A stretch of DNA of 62,645 bases from Fibrobacter sp. (GTDB lineage Bacteria > Fibrobacterota > Fibrobacteria > Fibrobacterales > Fibrobacteraceae). Position numbers and translations under genes: made by a program. Within the stretch, counting starts at the first letter, position 1. Every line of letters begins with the position of its first letter. Location: contig JAGCPF010000053.1 of NCBI GenBank assembly GCA_017642335.1, positions 1 through 62,645 on the forward strand. The letters are read 5' to 3'. Below, piece by piece: positions 50,691 through 59,626 of this stretch. Under the pieces are notes generated by a model. It made no database searches and was not told the DNA's origin. It saw nothing but the letters and a program-made list of their open reading frames with translations.

Positions 50691-51425
50691 ATGTCCTACA
50701 TCGACGAAGCAAAACAGAATTTCAAAGCCCTCTCCAAGAACCCGTATCCCGGCCGTGGCATCGTGCTCGGCACCAGCGCCGACGGCAAGTCCTACGTGCA
50801 GGTCTACTGGATCATGGGCCGCAGCGTGAACAGCCGTAACCGTGTTTTCGAGATGGAACCGAAGACCGGCTTCATGAAGACGAAGGCCTTCGACGAATCC
50901 AAGCTCACGGACCCGCACCTGATTATCTACTACCCGGCCCGCCACACCGCCGACGTCCAGATTATCACGAACGGCGACCAGACCGACACCATTTACAACG
51001 CCATCAAGCTCGGCGGTACCTTCGAGAGCGCTCTCGCTACGCGCCAGTACGAAGACGACGCCCCGAACTTCACGCCGCGCATCTCGGGCATCCACTACAA
51101 GAACGCCCAGCCCGCCGTGTACAAGCTCTCCATCCTCAAGAGCCGCAACAACTGCGAAGACGCCGGTTGCGAACGCATGACGTTTGAATTCGAGAAGGCA
51201 CTCCCGGGCCTCGGCCACTTCATCAGCACCTACGAAACCGATGGCAACCCGATTCCCTCCTTCAAGGGATTCCCGCAGCTGATGCCGATCTTCGACAACG
51301 CCGAAGACACGCTCAAGAAGTACTGGGCCGCCCTCGACAAGGACAACAAGGTTTCCCTGATGGTCAAGTGGATCGACAAGAAGACCTTCAAGGCCAAGAC
51401 CCTGATCGTCAATAAAAACAAGTAA
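50691..51425 (+). CDS. PurO-type IMP cyclohydrolase
   Basis: A 244-residue protein of the archaeal-type IMP cyclohydrolase family (PF07826): NPYPGRGIVLGTSADGKSYV, VYWIMGRSVNSRNRVF, FDESKLTDPHLIIYYPAR, NGDQTDTIY and LPGLGHFISTYETDGNPIPSF. The enzyme closes FAICAR to IMP, the last step of purine synthesis, normally done by the C-terminal half of PurH. Its presence implies a PurH lacking that domain elsewhere. No Shine-Dalgarno sequence; the start abuts the repeat-like stretch CCAACCACCAACCACTATTT. Confidence 0.85.
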   Translation: MSYIDEAKQNFKALSKNPYPGRGIVLGTSADGKSYVQVYWIMGRSVNSRNRVFEMEPKTGFMKTKAFDESKLTDPHLIIYYPARHTADVQIITNGDQTDTIYNAIKLGGTFESALATRQYEDDAPNFTPRISGIHYKNAQPAVYKLSILKSRNNCEDAGCERMTFEFEKALPGLGHFISTYETDGNPIPSFKGFPQLMPIFDNAEDTLKKYWAALDKDNKVSLMVKWIDKKTFKAKTLIVNKNK

Positions 51426-51440
51426 CAAGGCGAGTGTCGT

Positions 51441-51495
51441 AAGCAAGCTTGCTTGCTCATGACCGAGCCGCAGCATTGTGGCTCGCGAAGCGAGC
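51441..51495. repeat. Palindromic stretch between convergent genes
   Basis: AAGCAAGCTTGCTT (51441-51454) is a perfect palindrome and GCTCGC-GAA-GCGAGC (51481-51495) a perfect hairpin. The preceding AAGGCGAGTGTCG after the PurO stop matches AAGGCGAGCGTCG after the adk stop (36065-36077). Confidence 0.5.
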
Positions 51496-51517
51496 AATAA
51501 GTAAGCAATCTTAAAGC

Positions 51518-52903
51518 TTATTTCTCCACCACGTTCCCGAGGATGTGGTGGATTTTATTTTTCCCGATTTCGGGATTTTCCAGGTAATAGAACATCTGCT
51601 CCACGAGAGCGTCGGTGTTGAAATCGTAGCTCCGGATGCGCAGCAGGTAGCTTTCGGCGGAGTTGTCGAATGCGATGATGTGAGGCTGGTTCCTGTCGCC
51701 GGGCAGCGTGCATTCGCCGTCTTCGGCCATTTCGATGAAAAGTCCCGCAACCTCGTCGTTGACGCAGACCCACCAGTCGTCTTGGGGTGCGCTTTCGCCA
51801 TTGGCCGGAATCAGCGTCATGAGTTTTTTCTTCAGCAACCTGCGCGAGTAAGCCTCTACGGATTGTTTTGCGACGGAGGCGCGCGCAATTTGTCGGTAGT
51901 CCCACGGGCTTGCGAATTCAGTGTCTACGCGACTGTCGACATTCAAACCTGCCTTCTGCAAGCCGGTAAGCCTATCCTTGGACCAGGAACTGTTGTGGTA
52001 CGGCGAGAAGAAGGTGACGTTTTGGATGTTGCTGTTGGCGAGATATTTTCCCACCTCGATCCCCGGCAGTTCACCGAATGTCGAATTGAAAAAAGCCCAG
52101 TGCGGCTTGTTCAAATAAAATTTCGGGATGCTATCCACCGGTTGCTCCCACCAGACGGCCACGGGGAACTTGACACCCGCGAAAAGCTGGAGGAGGGGGA
52201 GGGGTTTCTGCACGAGCAACGTGCTCAGCAGCGCTCCGATGGCATGCGTGTAGTCTTGCAGGCGGACAACTTGACCACTGCGGTCAATCAGGTCGCCGCT
52301 GTTCTCGTCCATTCCCAGGAGGATGAGTTTGTACTTGCGGGCACCGGCTGTTTTATAGATAAGGCGCAAAAAGTCCAGTTCACGTTCGCTCTCGGCGGTA
52401 AAGCCGCCCCAGCTATTGCATCGCGTGACGAAGATGAGTTCGCTGAGCCCGTTCCCGGAATTCCCGAAGGTATCCCTGTGGTTTTGGGCGAAAAAATAAC
52501 GCCGACCAATTTGCTGGAGGATTCCGGCCTCCATTTTCTGCGCAAGGAATTTGCGGAGGAGGGGGAGGCTCGCATGGTAGCGTTCTGCCATCTCTTTCAA
52601 GAGGGGCAACGGGTCATTGGGCTTGAACTTGCCGTGTTTCCAGTCGTCATCAAAAAGACGGTTCAGCCTAGTCGTCGCGTTTTCACGAGGCGTGGGGAGC
52701 CTTATCTGCTGCGGGGCGTTTCCCCAAAAACACCCTTTACCGCGGATACAGTAAATTTGTCCGTTATCCTGCAACTGCCGGAGGACGGCCTGTACGGTTC
52801 CGGAACTCGCCTTGAACGTGGCCATGAGCATGCGGACGCTGGGCAGCGCATCGTCACGTTTGTGCGGGGACTGGATTAATGCTTGCAGGATCTTGTTGCG
52901 CAT
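51518..52903 (-). CDS. GntR-type transcriptional regulator with LacI-like sensor
   Basis: A 461-residue regulator. The N-terminal winged helix LPSVRMLMATFKASSGTVQAVLRQLQDNGQIYCIRGKGCFWG is the GntR pattern. Residues ~75-145 look like a second related winged-helix segment (NDPLPLLKEMAERYHASLPLLRKFL..GILQQIGRRYFFA). The C-terminal ~300 residues resemble a periplasmic-binding-like (LacI/GalR) fold: NIQNVTFFSPYHNSSWSKDRLTGL, DDWWVCVNDEVAGLFIEMA, PHIIAFDNSAESY. A sugar or nucleoside effector is plausible. It is the last gene of the minus-strand set with floA. Confidence 0.8.
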   Translation of the reverse strand: MRNKILQALIQSPHKRDDALPSVRMLMATFKASSGTVQAVLRQLQDNGQIYCIRGKGCFWGNAPQQIRLPTPRENATTRLNRLFDDDWKHGKFKPNDPLPLLKEMAERYHASLPLLRKFLAQKMEAGILQQIGRRYFFAQNHRDTFGNSGNGLSELIFVTRCNSWGGFTAESERELDFLRLIYKTAGARKYKLILLGMDENSGDLIDRSGQVVRLQDYTHAIGALLSTLLVQKPLPLLQLFAGVKFPVAVWWEQPVDSIPKFYLNKPHWAFFNSTFGELPGIEVGKYLANSNIQNVTFFSPYHNSSWSKDRLTGLQKAGLNVDSRVDTEFASPWDYRQIARASVAKQSVEAYSRRLLKKKLMTLIPANGESAPQDDWWVCVNDEVAGLFIEMAEDGECTLPGDRNQPHIIAFDNSAESYLLRIRSYDFNTDALVEQMFYYLENPEIGKNKIHHILGNVVEK

Positions 52904-52927
52904 AGGCTCGGCACGGGGTTCGGTGGA

Positions 52928-53743
52928 TTAGCGGTATTGTGCGCTCCAACGGCGCTTGAAGCGCGGCTCGTCAAGAACCTTGGCCCAGATGAATCCCTTG
53001 CGCACATCGGCGATGTTTTTCGTCGAGACCGCGGGGGAGCGTTGCTGCGGCACTTCGTTTGCGGATTCGGCAGCTGCAAGCGCAGCAAGATCCGTGCCGG
53101 CGGCTTCTCGGGCAGATTTTGCACGGCCTTCGAGTTCGTTCAGCTTGCGCTGGCGTTCCAACTCCAGGCGGCGTGCTTCTTCGCGCTCATCGCGCAAAGC
53201 CTGCTCGCGTTCCGCTTCGGCATCTTGTTCTTCTTGACGATGGGCACGATTTAGGAGATTGTCCAGTTCGTCCATGTCGTGCACGAGCACATCGCAGTCG
53301 CCTTCGCCCATGTCGTGGCCCACGATGCGGTGGGCCTGCAGTGCCATGAGCATCTCGGCGGCCGTATTTTCGTCGACCTCGAATTCATCCATAAGGAATT
53401 CCAGATTGACAATATCGACACCGATGACGACTTCGGCAACATCGCGGAGCGTGATAGGTTTGTTCGGGTCACGACGCTTTTCCACAGGGGGAACGGGCGG
53501 CTCGATATTACCCTGAGCTGCCTGCCGCTGCGCTTCCTCGAATTGACGAATCAGGTCCTGCAGGGAACGCGGCGCATGCGGGGCTTCTTCAGTCCCGTAA
53601 TCGTCGTTTTCCTGGTCGTCTTCAATCTCTTCGCGCCGGTTCATGGTCGGCGGCAGTTGCTGTTGCTTCCGCCGGTTTGCCGCGACCTTCTTGATGACGA
53701 TATCGAGGACCCAGATGCCGATGAGTATGAGGAGTCCTTCCAC
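52928..53743 (-). CDS. Membrane-anchored coiled-coil protein downstream of floA
   Basis: A 271-residue protein. One N-terminal helix (LLILIGIWVLDIVI) is followed by a disordered acidic region, a ~75-residue folded domain (ITLRDVAEVVIGVDIVNLEF...DENTAAEMLMALQAHRIV), then a long charged helix of EERE/ARRLELERQRK type. It starts 3 nt after the floA stop. Position suggests a floA-associated membrane partner (a NfeD-like role is possible, but the sequence is not NfeD-like to my reading). Confidence 0.72.
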   Translation of the reverse strand: MEGLLILIGIWVLDIVIKKVAANRRKQQQLPPTMNRREEIEDDQENDDYGTEEAPHAPRSLQDLIRQFEEAQRQAAQGNIEPPVPPVEKRRDPNKPITLRDVAEVVIGVDIVNLEFLMDEFEVDENTAAEMLMALQAHRIVGHDMGEGDCDVLVHDMDELDNLLNRAHRQEEQDAEAEREQALRDEREEARRLELERQRKLNELEGRAKSAREAAGTDLAALAAAESANEVPQQRSPAVSTKNIADVRKGFIWAKVLDEPRFKRRWSAQYR

Positions 53744-53746
53744 GGA

Positions 53747-54718
53747 TTACTTAGCCTCCGGAGCAGCTCCAATTTCCTTTCTCATCTGCGTGTCGGCTTC
53801 GATGTTCTTCAAGTTGTAGTAGTCCATCACGCCGAGCTTGCCGTCGCGGAGAGCGGTAGCCATGGCCATCGGGATCTGGGCTTCGGCTTCCACGAGCTTG
53901 GCCTTCATTTCCATGACCTTCGCCTTCATTTCCTGTTCGGCAGCGTATGCCATGGCGCGGCGTTCTTCTGCCTTGGCCTGAGCAATCTTCTTGTCGGCTT
54001 CGGCACGGTCGGTCTCGAGGATAGCGCCAATGTTCTGGCCCACGTCCACGTCGGCGATGTCGATGGAGAGAATTTCGAATGCGGTACCGGCATCGAGGCC
54101 GGAAGCCAATACCTTCTTGGAAATCATGTTCGGGTTCTCGAGCACGTCCTTGTGGCTCTTGGCAGAACCGATGGAAGACACGATGCCTTCACCCACACGG
54201 GCAATCACGGTGTCTTCGCCTGCACCGCCGACCAACTTCTGGATGCTGGCGCGCACGGTAATGCGGGTCACGGCATGCAGCTGGATACCGTCGAGGGCCA
54301 CGGCGGAAACCTTCGGGGTCGTGATGACCTTCGGGTTCACGGACATCTGCACGGCCTCGAGCACGTTACGGCCGGCGAGGTCGATGGCGGCGGCTTCCTT
54401 GAAGTCGAGCTTGATGTTCGCCTTGTTTGCGGCAATGAGGGCCTGGATCACGCGGAGCACGTTACCGCGGCTAAGGTAGTGGGCTTCGAGCAGGTTGGTG
54501 TCGACGGGGAGGCCTGCCTTGCAGCTGAGGATTCGGGCTTCCACGATGACCTGCGGCGGCACCTTACGCAGGCGCATACCGATGAGCTGGAAGATGCTCA
54601 CGTTCGCCCTGGAGAACAAGGCCTGGAGCCAGAGGCTGAAGAACTTGCCGATGAAGGCGAGCAGGATGATGACGGCAATCGCCGCGATGACAATTCCAAC
54701 GATTAAAAGAGTATCCAT
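53747..54718 (-). CDS. floA: Flotillin-like protein FloA
   Basis: A 323-residue membrane scaffold of the YqfA/FloA family. N-terminal hydrophobic hairpin ([27 protein letters not shown]), [19 protein letters not shown], a SPFH-like domain ([46 protein letters not shown]), and a C-terminal Glu/Ala coiled coil ([20 protein letters not shown]). It organises membrane microdomains. First of a minus-strand set with the coiled-coil protein. Confidence 0.94.
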   Translation of the reverse strand: MDTLLIVGIVIAAIAVIILLAFIGKFFSLWLQALFSRANVSIFQLIGMRLRKVPPQVIVEARILSCKAGLPVDTNLLEAHYLSRGNVLRVIQALIAANKANIKLDFKEAAAIDLAGRNVLEAVQMSVNPKVITTPKVSAVALDGIQLHAVTRITVRASIQKLVGGAGEDTVIARVGEGIVSSIGSAKSHKDVLENPNMISKKVLASGLDAGTAFEILSIDIADVDVGQNIGAILETDRAEADKKIAQAKAEERRAMAYAAEQEMKAKVMEMKAKLVEAEAQIPMAMATALRDGKLGVMDYYNLKNIEADTQMRKEIGAAPEAK

Positions 54719-54824
54719 TTTTTTCTCCGTTTTATAATTTCCCTGTTAATATACTTTTTTACAGGTTAAAAAGTGGAGTTGTTCGAGTTTCAAATTTCAT
54801 TTATTATTATAAATTTAGACTGAA

Positions 54825-55415
54825 ATGCATGACTTTACGGAAAAACACGTCGTTTTGAGCCTACGTCTTGGGTTGAGGCTGTTTAACGGGGCTGTCTTTC
54901 TTTATGGCTTTTACTTTTTTAGCGAAGTCCTTAATATAGTGGAAATGTTCCATTCTCACTGGTTTCTTCCCATTGCAGCCCTTGCATGCATGTCTTTCTT
55001 CTTTTTTTCAGCCTGCTCTATTTATGTTGTGACGAAGGATGGAATCCGGTGGCAGTTGATGTTTGGACCTGCGCTAAGTCCATCGAAAAAACGCGAATTC
55101 ACGCCATGGAATTACGAAATTCTTCAAGTCCGCGCCGTATTCCCTTTCTACTATATGTTTGCATTCCTACGCCAAGACAATCCTTACCCTTATGGGGGAG
55201 ATATTGATCTCAGTCCAAAAAATTTACCCTATGGACGGTCTATACCATTCTATTTCTGCAGAAACTTTTTAGACCTCATTATTTTCATAGACGAAAACAT
55301 CATGTGTGATAAAGTGAGCCCTAAATCCAGAGCGCGATTCCGGGAACTTGCCGACAAATACCGCCGATTGAAAAACAATCATCCGGCAATATACTGGATT
55401 TTGAATAATGTCTGA
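54825..55415 (+). CDS. Hypothetical inner-membrane protein
   Basis: A 196-residue protein with two close N-terminal helices (LFNGAVFLYGFYFFSEVL and FLPIAALACMSFFFFSACSIYVV). A ~125-residue cytoplasmic-type domain follows (WQLMFGPALSPSKKREFTPWNYEI), somewhat like PH-type domains after two helices. It lacks a clear Shine-Dalgarno sequence; TATAAA lies 11 nt upstream, implying a very short leader. Family not recognised. Confidence 0.68.
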   Translation: MHDFTEKHVVLSLRLGLRLFNGAVFLYGFYFFSEVLNIVEMFHSHWFLPIAALACMSFFFFSACSIYVVTKDGIRWQLMFGPALSPSKKREFTPWNYEILQVRAVFPFYYMFAFLRQDNPYPYGGDIDLSPKNLPYGRSIPFYFCRNFLDLIIFIDENIMCDKVSPKSRARFRELADKYRRLKNNHPAIYWILNNV

Positions 55416-55447
55416 TTTGTGAGAAAAGGGGAGGAGATTGTGCGGGA

Positions 55448-56155
55448 TTACTTCCCGGACGAGACAATCACCTTCGCCGTTTTCAGAATCTTGTTCTTGA
55501 GCTTGTAGCCCTTCTGGAACACGGTGACCACGTGGCCTTCGGGCACGGTCTCGCTGGGCTGCTGCATCAAGGCTTCGTGCATGTTCGGGTCGAACTCCGC
55601 ACCGGTCGGGTCAATCTGTTCGAGGCCCGCGTCGGTGAGAATCTTCGCGAACTGGTTGTAGATCATCTGCATGCCTTTTTCGAAGGCTTCCAAATCCTGG
55701 GCCTTGTTTTCGCTCGCGAAGGCGCGCTCGAAGTTGTCCTGCACTTCGGAGAGCTTTTCCAGGAGCTTGCCGTTCGCGGTCTCGATGAGTTCGAGCTGTT
55801 CCTTGGCCGTACGGCGGCGGTAGTTGTCGAATTCGGCCATCAGGCGCAGGTTGCGGTCGTTGGCATCGGCAAGGGCTGCCTTGAGGGCAGCCGTCTCGGT
55901 TGCTGAGCTCGCCGAAGCATCGGCAGCGGGTTCCGCGGGCTGTTCAGCAGCATCGTCAGCTTTTTCAGCGGGGGAGTCGGCATTCTCGGTCGGCTCAGCG
56001 TTTTTTTCACTCTCGTCTCTCGTCTCGGTTGGTGAGCTTGCCGAACCACGTCTCTCGTCTAATTTCATAGCGTCTTCGGCGGCCTTGAGCACGTCCTGTT
56101 CGAATTTTGCCTTTTCTTCTGCAGTCGGTTCCTGTTCGTTCAAATCTTCAGCCAT
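55448..56155 (-). CDS. grpE: Nucleotide exchange factor GrpE
   Basis: A 235-residue DnaK cochaperone. The core is clear: LADANDRNLRLMAEFDNYRRRTAKEQLEL (dimer helix), FEKGMQMIYNQFAKILTDAGLEQIDP, FDPNMHEALMQQPSETVPEGHVVTVFQKGYKLKNKILKTAKVIV. The N-terminal ~85 residues are disordered, acidic and Ala/Pro-rich. Within them 18 codons (56009-56062, LDERRGSASSPTETRDES) derive from dispersed repeats that elsewhere are intergenic. The gene is not next to dnaK or dnaJ. There is a TTGGCACG box at 56213-56220 (minus strand) but no matching -12 element. Confidence 0.96.
   Translation of the reverse strand: MAEDLNEQEPTAEEKAKFEQDVLKAAEDAMKLDERRGSASSPTETRDESEKNAEPTENADSPAEKADDAAEQPAEPAADASASSATETAALKAALADANDRNLRLMAEFDNYRRRTAKEQLELIETANGKLLEKLSEVQDNFERAFASENKAQDLEAFEKGMQMIYNQFAKILTDAGLEQIDPTGAEFDPNMHEALMQQPSETVPEGHVVTVFQKGYKLKNKILKTAKVIVSSGK
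56009..56062. repeat. Dispersed repeat inside the grpE coding sequence
   Basis: Two CTCTCGT-type arrays (56010-56026 and 56051-56062) flank GGTTGGTGAGCTTGCCGAACC. The right end is TCTCTCGTCTAA, identical to the 12-mer ending the repeat at 30902-30913. Length 54 bp keeps the reading frame. Confidence 0.85.
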
Positions 56156-56649
56156 TTCAAATTGTCCTATTTAATCGCCCGAGAAAACCCTGCGGGCGCC
56201 AGTTTTACATTTCGTGCCAAATTTAGCAAAAAATATGCCAAAGGTAAAGTAGCGGATTTGTGCAGGAGAACGCACAATCAAGTTTTATTTTGAAACAGAG
56301 AAAGAAAAACGGATTCCAAGAAAATAAAAACCTTTTTTTCGATGGATTACAGAACAAATGTCCTTTTTTTCGTTTTTAGTATGTAAATTGAGCTGCATTT
56401 TGGCTTTTTTTCCTGGATTTTTGTTCAAATGACGCAATCTCATTCTTTTTTTTGCCCCAAAAGGTGTTCTTTTTCACAAATAACATAGAAAATTACATAT
56501 TTAAATAGAAAATAAAACGATTTAGTATGTAAGGCAAAAAAAACTTTTTTTCAATTACATATATAAATCGGTTAACAGCATTTTTGATATGTAAGAATTC
56601 TAGCGTGGCAAACTTGGTGTCCAACCGCAGTTTAAACCCGTTTTCCACG

Positions 56650-56674
56650 AAAATTGGCGAAAAAAGCCAATTTT
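56650..56674. ncRNA. Perfect hairpin within the grpE-57086 gap (candidate RNA structure)
   Basis: 9-bp perfect stem with a 7-nt A-rich loop. On either strand it could be part of a small RNA. No T-run follows directly, so not a simple terminator. Confidence 0.3.
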
Positions 56675-56737
56675 AGAACAATTTGTGGCAAACAGAGCGT
56701 TTTCAACACTCGTTGCCAACCATGTGTCAAAACAGAG

Positions 56738-56762
56738 GGTTTCAAACCTGGGTTTTGAAACC
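56738..56762. ncRNA. Second perfect hairpin in the same gap
   Basis: 9-bp perfect stem GGTTTCAAA/TTTGAAACC with a CCTGGGT loop, enclosed by an outer 7-bp pair CCATGTG/CACATGG. The nesting supports a folded RNA. Confidence 0.3.
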
Positions 56763-57085
56763 GCAGCTTCATGTTGCCACATGGGCTTGCAACTAATGTT
56801 TGGCTACTTGGTTGGAAACCTTCGTTTGGAAAACCGTTTTACACAGGGGTGGAAAATCGGTTTGCAAACTTCTTATAAGAATCAAGAGGCGCTCCTAAAA
56901 CTCGATTATTTAGTTTACATAATCCGCATTATCGGCAACACACTAACGGGAGGAAAATAGTAATTTCCGCATATTTTTGAGAATTTCAAAGATAAGAATC
57001 ACGACAAAACGTCACATATGGCTCCATTGCCCTTTTGGAGCCAAGGAGCTCCAACTATTTTATTATATTGTCAAAGGATAGAAAG

Positions 57086-57793
57086 ATGATAATCAAAAAA
57101 AATATTGGACTCGGGAGTTTTGCCAGACATCGGTCGGGAATCGCGGCCTTTTTGCTGTTGGCGCTTCTGGGCGTCCTGATGCTGACAAGTTGCGCCGCCA
57201 CAAGGAAAATTGCCGCGGCCGACATCCTTTCTAAAACAAAAATCGAATTCGAGTCGCTGTCGCTGGACTCGGTCAACATCAACAGGGACCTTTTCCCGGA
57301 TAAGAGCGTCATCTCCAGCTTGCTGCCGAATCCCCAGGTCGTGACGCTGCTCCAGAACTTCGCCCGCGGCATCATCGAGAAAGAGCTAGGGAAGGCGAAC
57401 ATCGACATTGCGCTCTCGGCGACGAACGGGAGCAAGGACACACTGTGGATCCGCTCGTTCAACGCGGACATAACGCTCGACACGATTATCACGCTGCCGG
57501 TCACGCTCAAGGACTCAAGCCTGCTCAATCCGGGCAAGAACAGCCTATCCGTCAAGACTCAATTCCCGCTGGACTGGCGCATCTTCAAGCTGCCCGACGT
57601 GCGCCATTTCAAGATTGTCGGCATCATCGAGGTCGCCCTAGATTCCGACGGAAAGACAATTCCGCTAGACTTTAACATCGAACGTGACATTTCCGACGAG
57701 GAAATGAACAAAATCATGGAGACCGTAAGGACTTCCATCATCAACGGCATCGTAAATAACTGGGTAGGAGCCATCCTGCCTGGAGGTTTTTAA
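57086..57793 (+). CDS. Hypothetical lipoprotein, LEA/WHy-like
   Basis: A 235-residue lipoprotein (signal ending LMLTSC-AAT; start 57086 with AAGGA upstream). The mature part is one beta-rich domain: SLDSVNINRDLF...NADITLDTIITLPVTLKDSSL...FPLDWRIFKLPDVRHFKIVGIIEVALDSDGKTIPLDFN, which resembles the immunoglobulin-like WHy/LEA_2 fold. Function unknown. Its stop abuts the peptidase start with no gap. Confidence 0.78.
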   Translation: MIIKKNIGLGSFARHRSGIAAFLLLALLGVLMLTSCAATRKIAAADILSKTKIEFESLSLDSVNINRDLFPDKSVISSLLPNPQVVTLLQNFARGIIEKELGKANIDIALSATNGSKDTLWIRSFNADITLDTIITLPVTLKDSSLLNPGKNSLSVKTQFPLDWRIFKLPDVRHFKIVGIIEVALDSDGKTIPLDFNIERDISDEEMNKIMETVRTSIINGIVNNWVGAILPGGF

Positions 57794-59485
57794 ATGACTC
57801 GCAAGTTTGTTCCGCAAGATTTCAATCCTGACAACGTTTCACTCGTGACTTCCCTATTCCAATCGCTCCTCACCGCCGAGGTCCCGCCCTCGCCCGCCGC
57901 ACTGCGCAGCTGGATTCTCAACTGGAGCGAACTGGAATCGGTGCTGGCCGAAGTTTCCAGCCGCCGCTATGTGGCAATGACGCTGAACACTCAGGACGAG
58001 GCTGCCGCCAAGGCCTACGGAGATTTTGTAGAAAATATTGAGCCCATCTCGAACGAGTACGACGACAAGCTGAACAAGAAGCTCGTCGCCCACCCCAGTT
58101 TCAACGACCTGAAGAGCGAATTCGGCATATGGTTCAAGAGCGTCCAGGTTTCGCTGGACCTGTTCGACCCGAGAAATATTCCCCTTTCGACCGAAGAAAC
58201 CAAGGCCATCCAGGACTACCAGAAGATTACTGGCGGCATGAGCGTCGAGTTCGACGGCAGTGTCAAGACGCTCCAGCAGGTCGGTGCCTACCTCGAAAGG
58301 ACGGACCGTGACTTGCGCGAAAAGGCCTGGCGCACCGTCTGGGAACGCCGCCTCCAAGACAAGAAGCCGCTCGACGACGCCTTCGACAAGTTGTTCCGAA
58401 TCCGCAACAAGATTGCCAAGAACGCACACTGCAAGGACTACATCGACTACATCTTCCTCGCCAAGCGCCGTTTCGACTACACTCCGGACGACTGCAAGGA
58501 CTTCCACGAGAGCATCGAGAAGCTCGTCCTCCCCCTCCAGCGTGAAATGTACAAGCGCCGCGCCCAGAAGATGGGCCTCGAGCGCCTTCGCCCGTGGGAC
58601 CTGGACGTCGACCCGCTGAACCGTCCGCCGCTGGCTCCGTACAAGACCGGTGTAGAACTTATCGAGAAGGTCGACCGGATTTTCGAGGGAGTCCACCCGC
58701 AGGCGGGCAAGTGGGCCCGCGAGATGCAGGCCAAGAAACTTATCGACCCGGATTCCAGGCTCGGCAAGGCCCCGGGCGGTTACCAGATCGGTTTCGACGA
58801 GAGCCGCCTCCCCTTCATCTTCATGAACTCGGCCGCCACGGACCGCGACATCTACACGCTCCTGCACGAATCCGGCCACTCGTTCCACCAATTCGCGCTT
58901 GCAAACCAGCCGATTTTCCCGTACCGCGACGTGCCGGCGGAATTTGCCGAGGTGGCGAGCATGAGCATGGAACTTATCGGCATGTCGAACCTCAAGCCGT
59001 TCTACGGTGACGACAACGAGGCCATCCAGCGCAGTGTCTTGGGCGAACTGGCCGACGTCGTCTGGCTTTTCCCGTGGGTGGCGAGCATCGACAGTTTCCA
59101 GCACAGGCTTTACGAATATCCCGAACATACGGCAGAGGACCGCAGCGACATCTGGGACGAAATCATGTCCCGCTACGATGCCGGCGTGGACTACTCCGGG
59201 CTCGAGGCCGTCCGCCGGAACCTCTGGCAGAAGCAGCTTCACCTGTTCGAGTGCCCGTTCTACTACATCGAGTACGGAATCGCGCAGCTGGGCGCCCTGC
59301 AAGTCTGGGCGAACTTCAAGAAGGAAGGCCCGGCCGCCATCGACAAGCTCTTTAAAGCCGAAAGCCTCGGTTACAGCGTGTCTATTCCCGAAATGTTCAA
59401 CACGGCGGGCATCAAGTTCGACTTCACCCCGAAGACCATCGAGCCGCTCGTGCAGACTGTCTGGGACGAAATCAGCAAGATGTAG
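57794..59485 (+). CDS. M3-family oligoendopeptidase (PepF-like)
   Basis: A 563-residue cytoplasmic zinc metallopeptidase degrading short peptides. The zinc site is HESGH (H358-H362) in YTLLHESGHSFHQFAL, with the third ligand Glu in EFAEVASMSMELI. The tail FYYIEYGIAQLGALQVWANF is typical of the PepF group. No signal peptide. The start directly follows the upstream stop, so the two are cotranslated. Codon bias creates a 600-codon antisense frame that is not a gene. Confidence 0.94.
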   Translation: MTRKFVPQDFNPDNVSLVTSLFQSLLTAEVPPSPAALRSWILNWSELESVLAEVSSRRYVAMTLNTQDEAAAKAYGDFVENIEPISNEYDDKLNKKLVAHPSFNDLKSEFGIWFKSVQVSLDLFDPRNIPLSTEETKAIQDYQKITGGMSVEFDGSVKTLQQVGAYLERTDRDLREKAWRTVWERRLQDKKPLDDAFDKLFRIRNKIAKNAHCKDYIDYIFLAKRRFDYTPDDCKDFHESIEKLVLPLQREMYKRRAQKMGLERLRPWDLDVDPLNRPPLAPYKTGVELIEKVDRIFEGVHPQAGKWAREMQAKKLIDPDSRLGKAPGGYQIGFDESRLPFIFMNSAATDRDIYTLLHESGHSFHQFALANQPIFPYRDVPAEFAEVASMSMELIGMSNLKPFYGDDNEAIQRSVLGELADVVWLFPWVASIDSFQHRLYEYPEHTAEDRSDIWDEIMSRYDAGVDYSGLEAVRRNLWQKQLHLFECPFYYIEYGIAQLGALQVWANFKKEGPAAIDKLFKAESLGYSVSIPEMFNTAGIKFDFTPKTIEPLVQTVWDEISKM

Positions 59486-59581
59486 GATTGATGAGCGAGG
59501 CCCGAAGTTCGAGGCTCGAGGCTCGGAGCCATATTTTTTTGATTTTTTCGCAAAAAATATGCAAAATAACGGCCAAATCGC

Positions 59582-59610
59582 TTGACAAAACAAAAGGAAT
59601 AAATTATATT
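59582..59610 (+). promoter_or_regulatory. Consensus promoter of tRNA-Ser
   Basis: TTGACA (59582-59587), exactly 17 nt, TATATT (59605-59610). The tRNA begins 17 nt later. It anchors the housekeeping promoter consensus used elsewhere in this annotation. Confidence 0.85.
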
Positions 59611-59626
59611 TGGCTCCACATCCTAA

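Larger units (their letters stand above)
56156..57085. other. 930-bp intergenic region rich in inverted repeats; possible structured RNA
   Basis: No convincing protein gene. 56160-56600 is very AT-rich and contains paired TTACATAT...ATATGTAA-like motifs (56492-56533 and 56555-56597; another GTATGTAA at 56380). 56600-56880 contains the perfect hairpins AAAATTGGC-GAAAAAA-GCCAATTTT (56650-56674) and GGTTTCAAA-CCTGGGT-TTTGAAACC (56738-56762), the latter nested between CCATGTG and CACATGG, plus repeated TGGCAAAC/GTTGCCA motifs. Small open frames across it lack ribosome binding sites. Confidence 0.55.

Noticed and set aside
56213..56220. TTGGCACG box upstream of grpE as a second sigma-54 promoter
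   Set aside because: The -24 half is present but the sequence at the -12 position (GTAA) does not match TTGC.
56600..56880. Replication origin in the grpE gap
   Set aside because: TTTTCCACG and GTGGAAAA resemble DnaA boxes, but there is no cluster of TTATCCACA sites, no dnaA/dnaN nearby and no AT-rich 13-mers.
56600..56960. Small open frames on both strands in the grpE-57086 gap
   Set aside because: They run across nested hairpins with repeated motifs on both strands, without start signals; RNA-level structure explains the region better.
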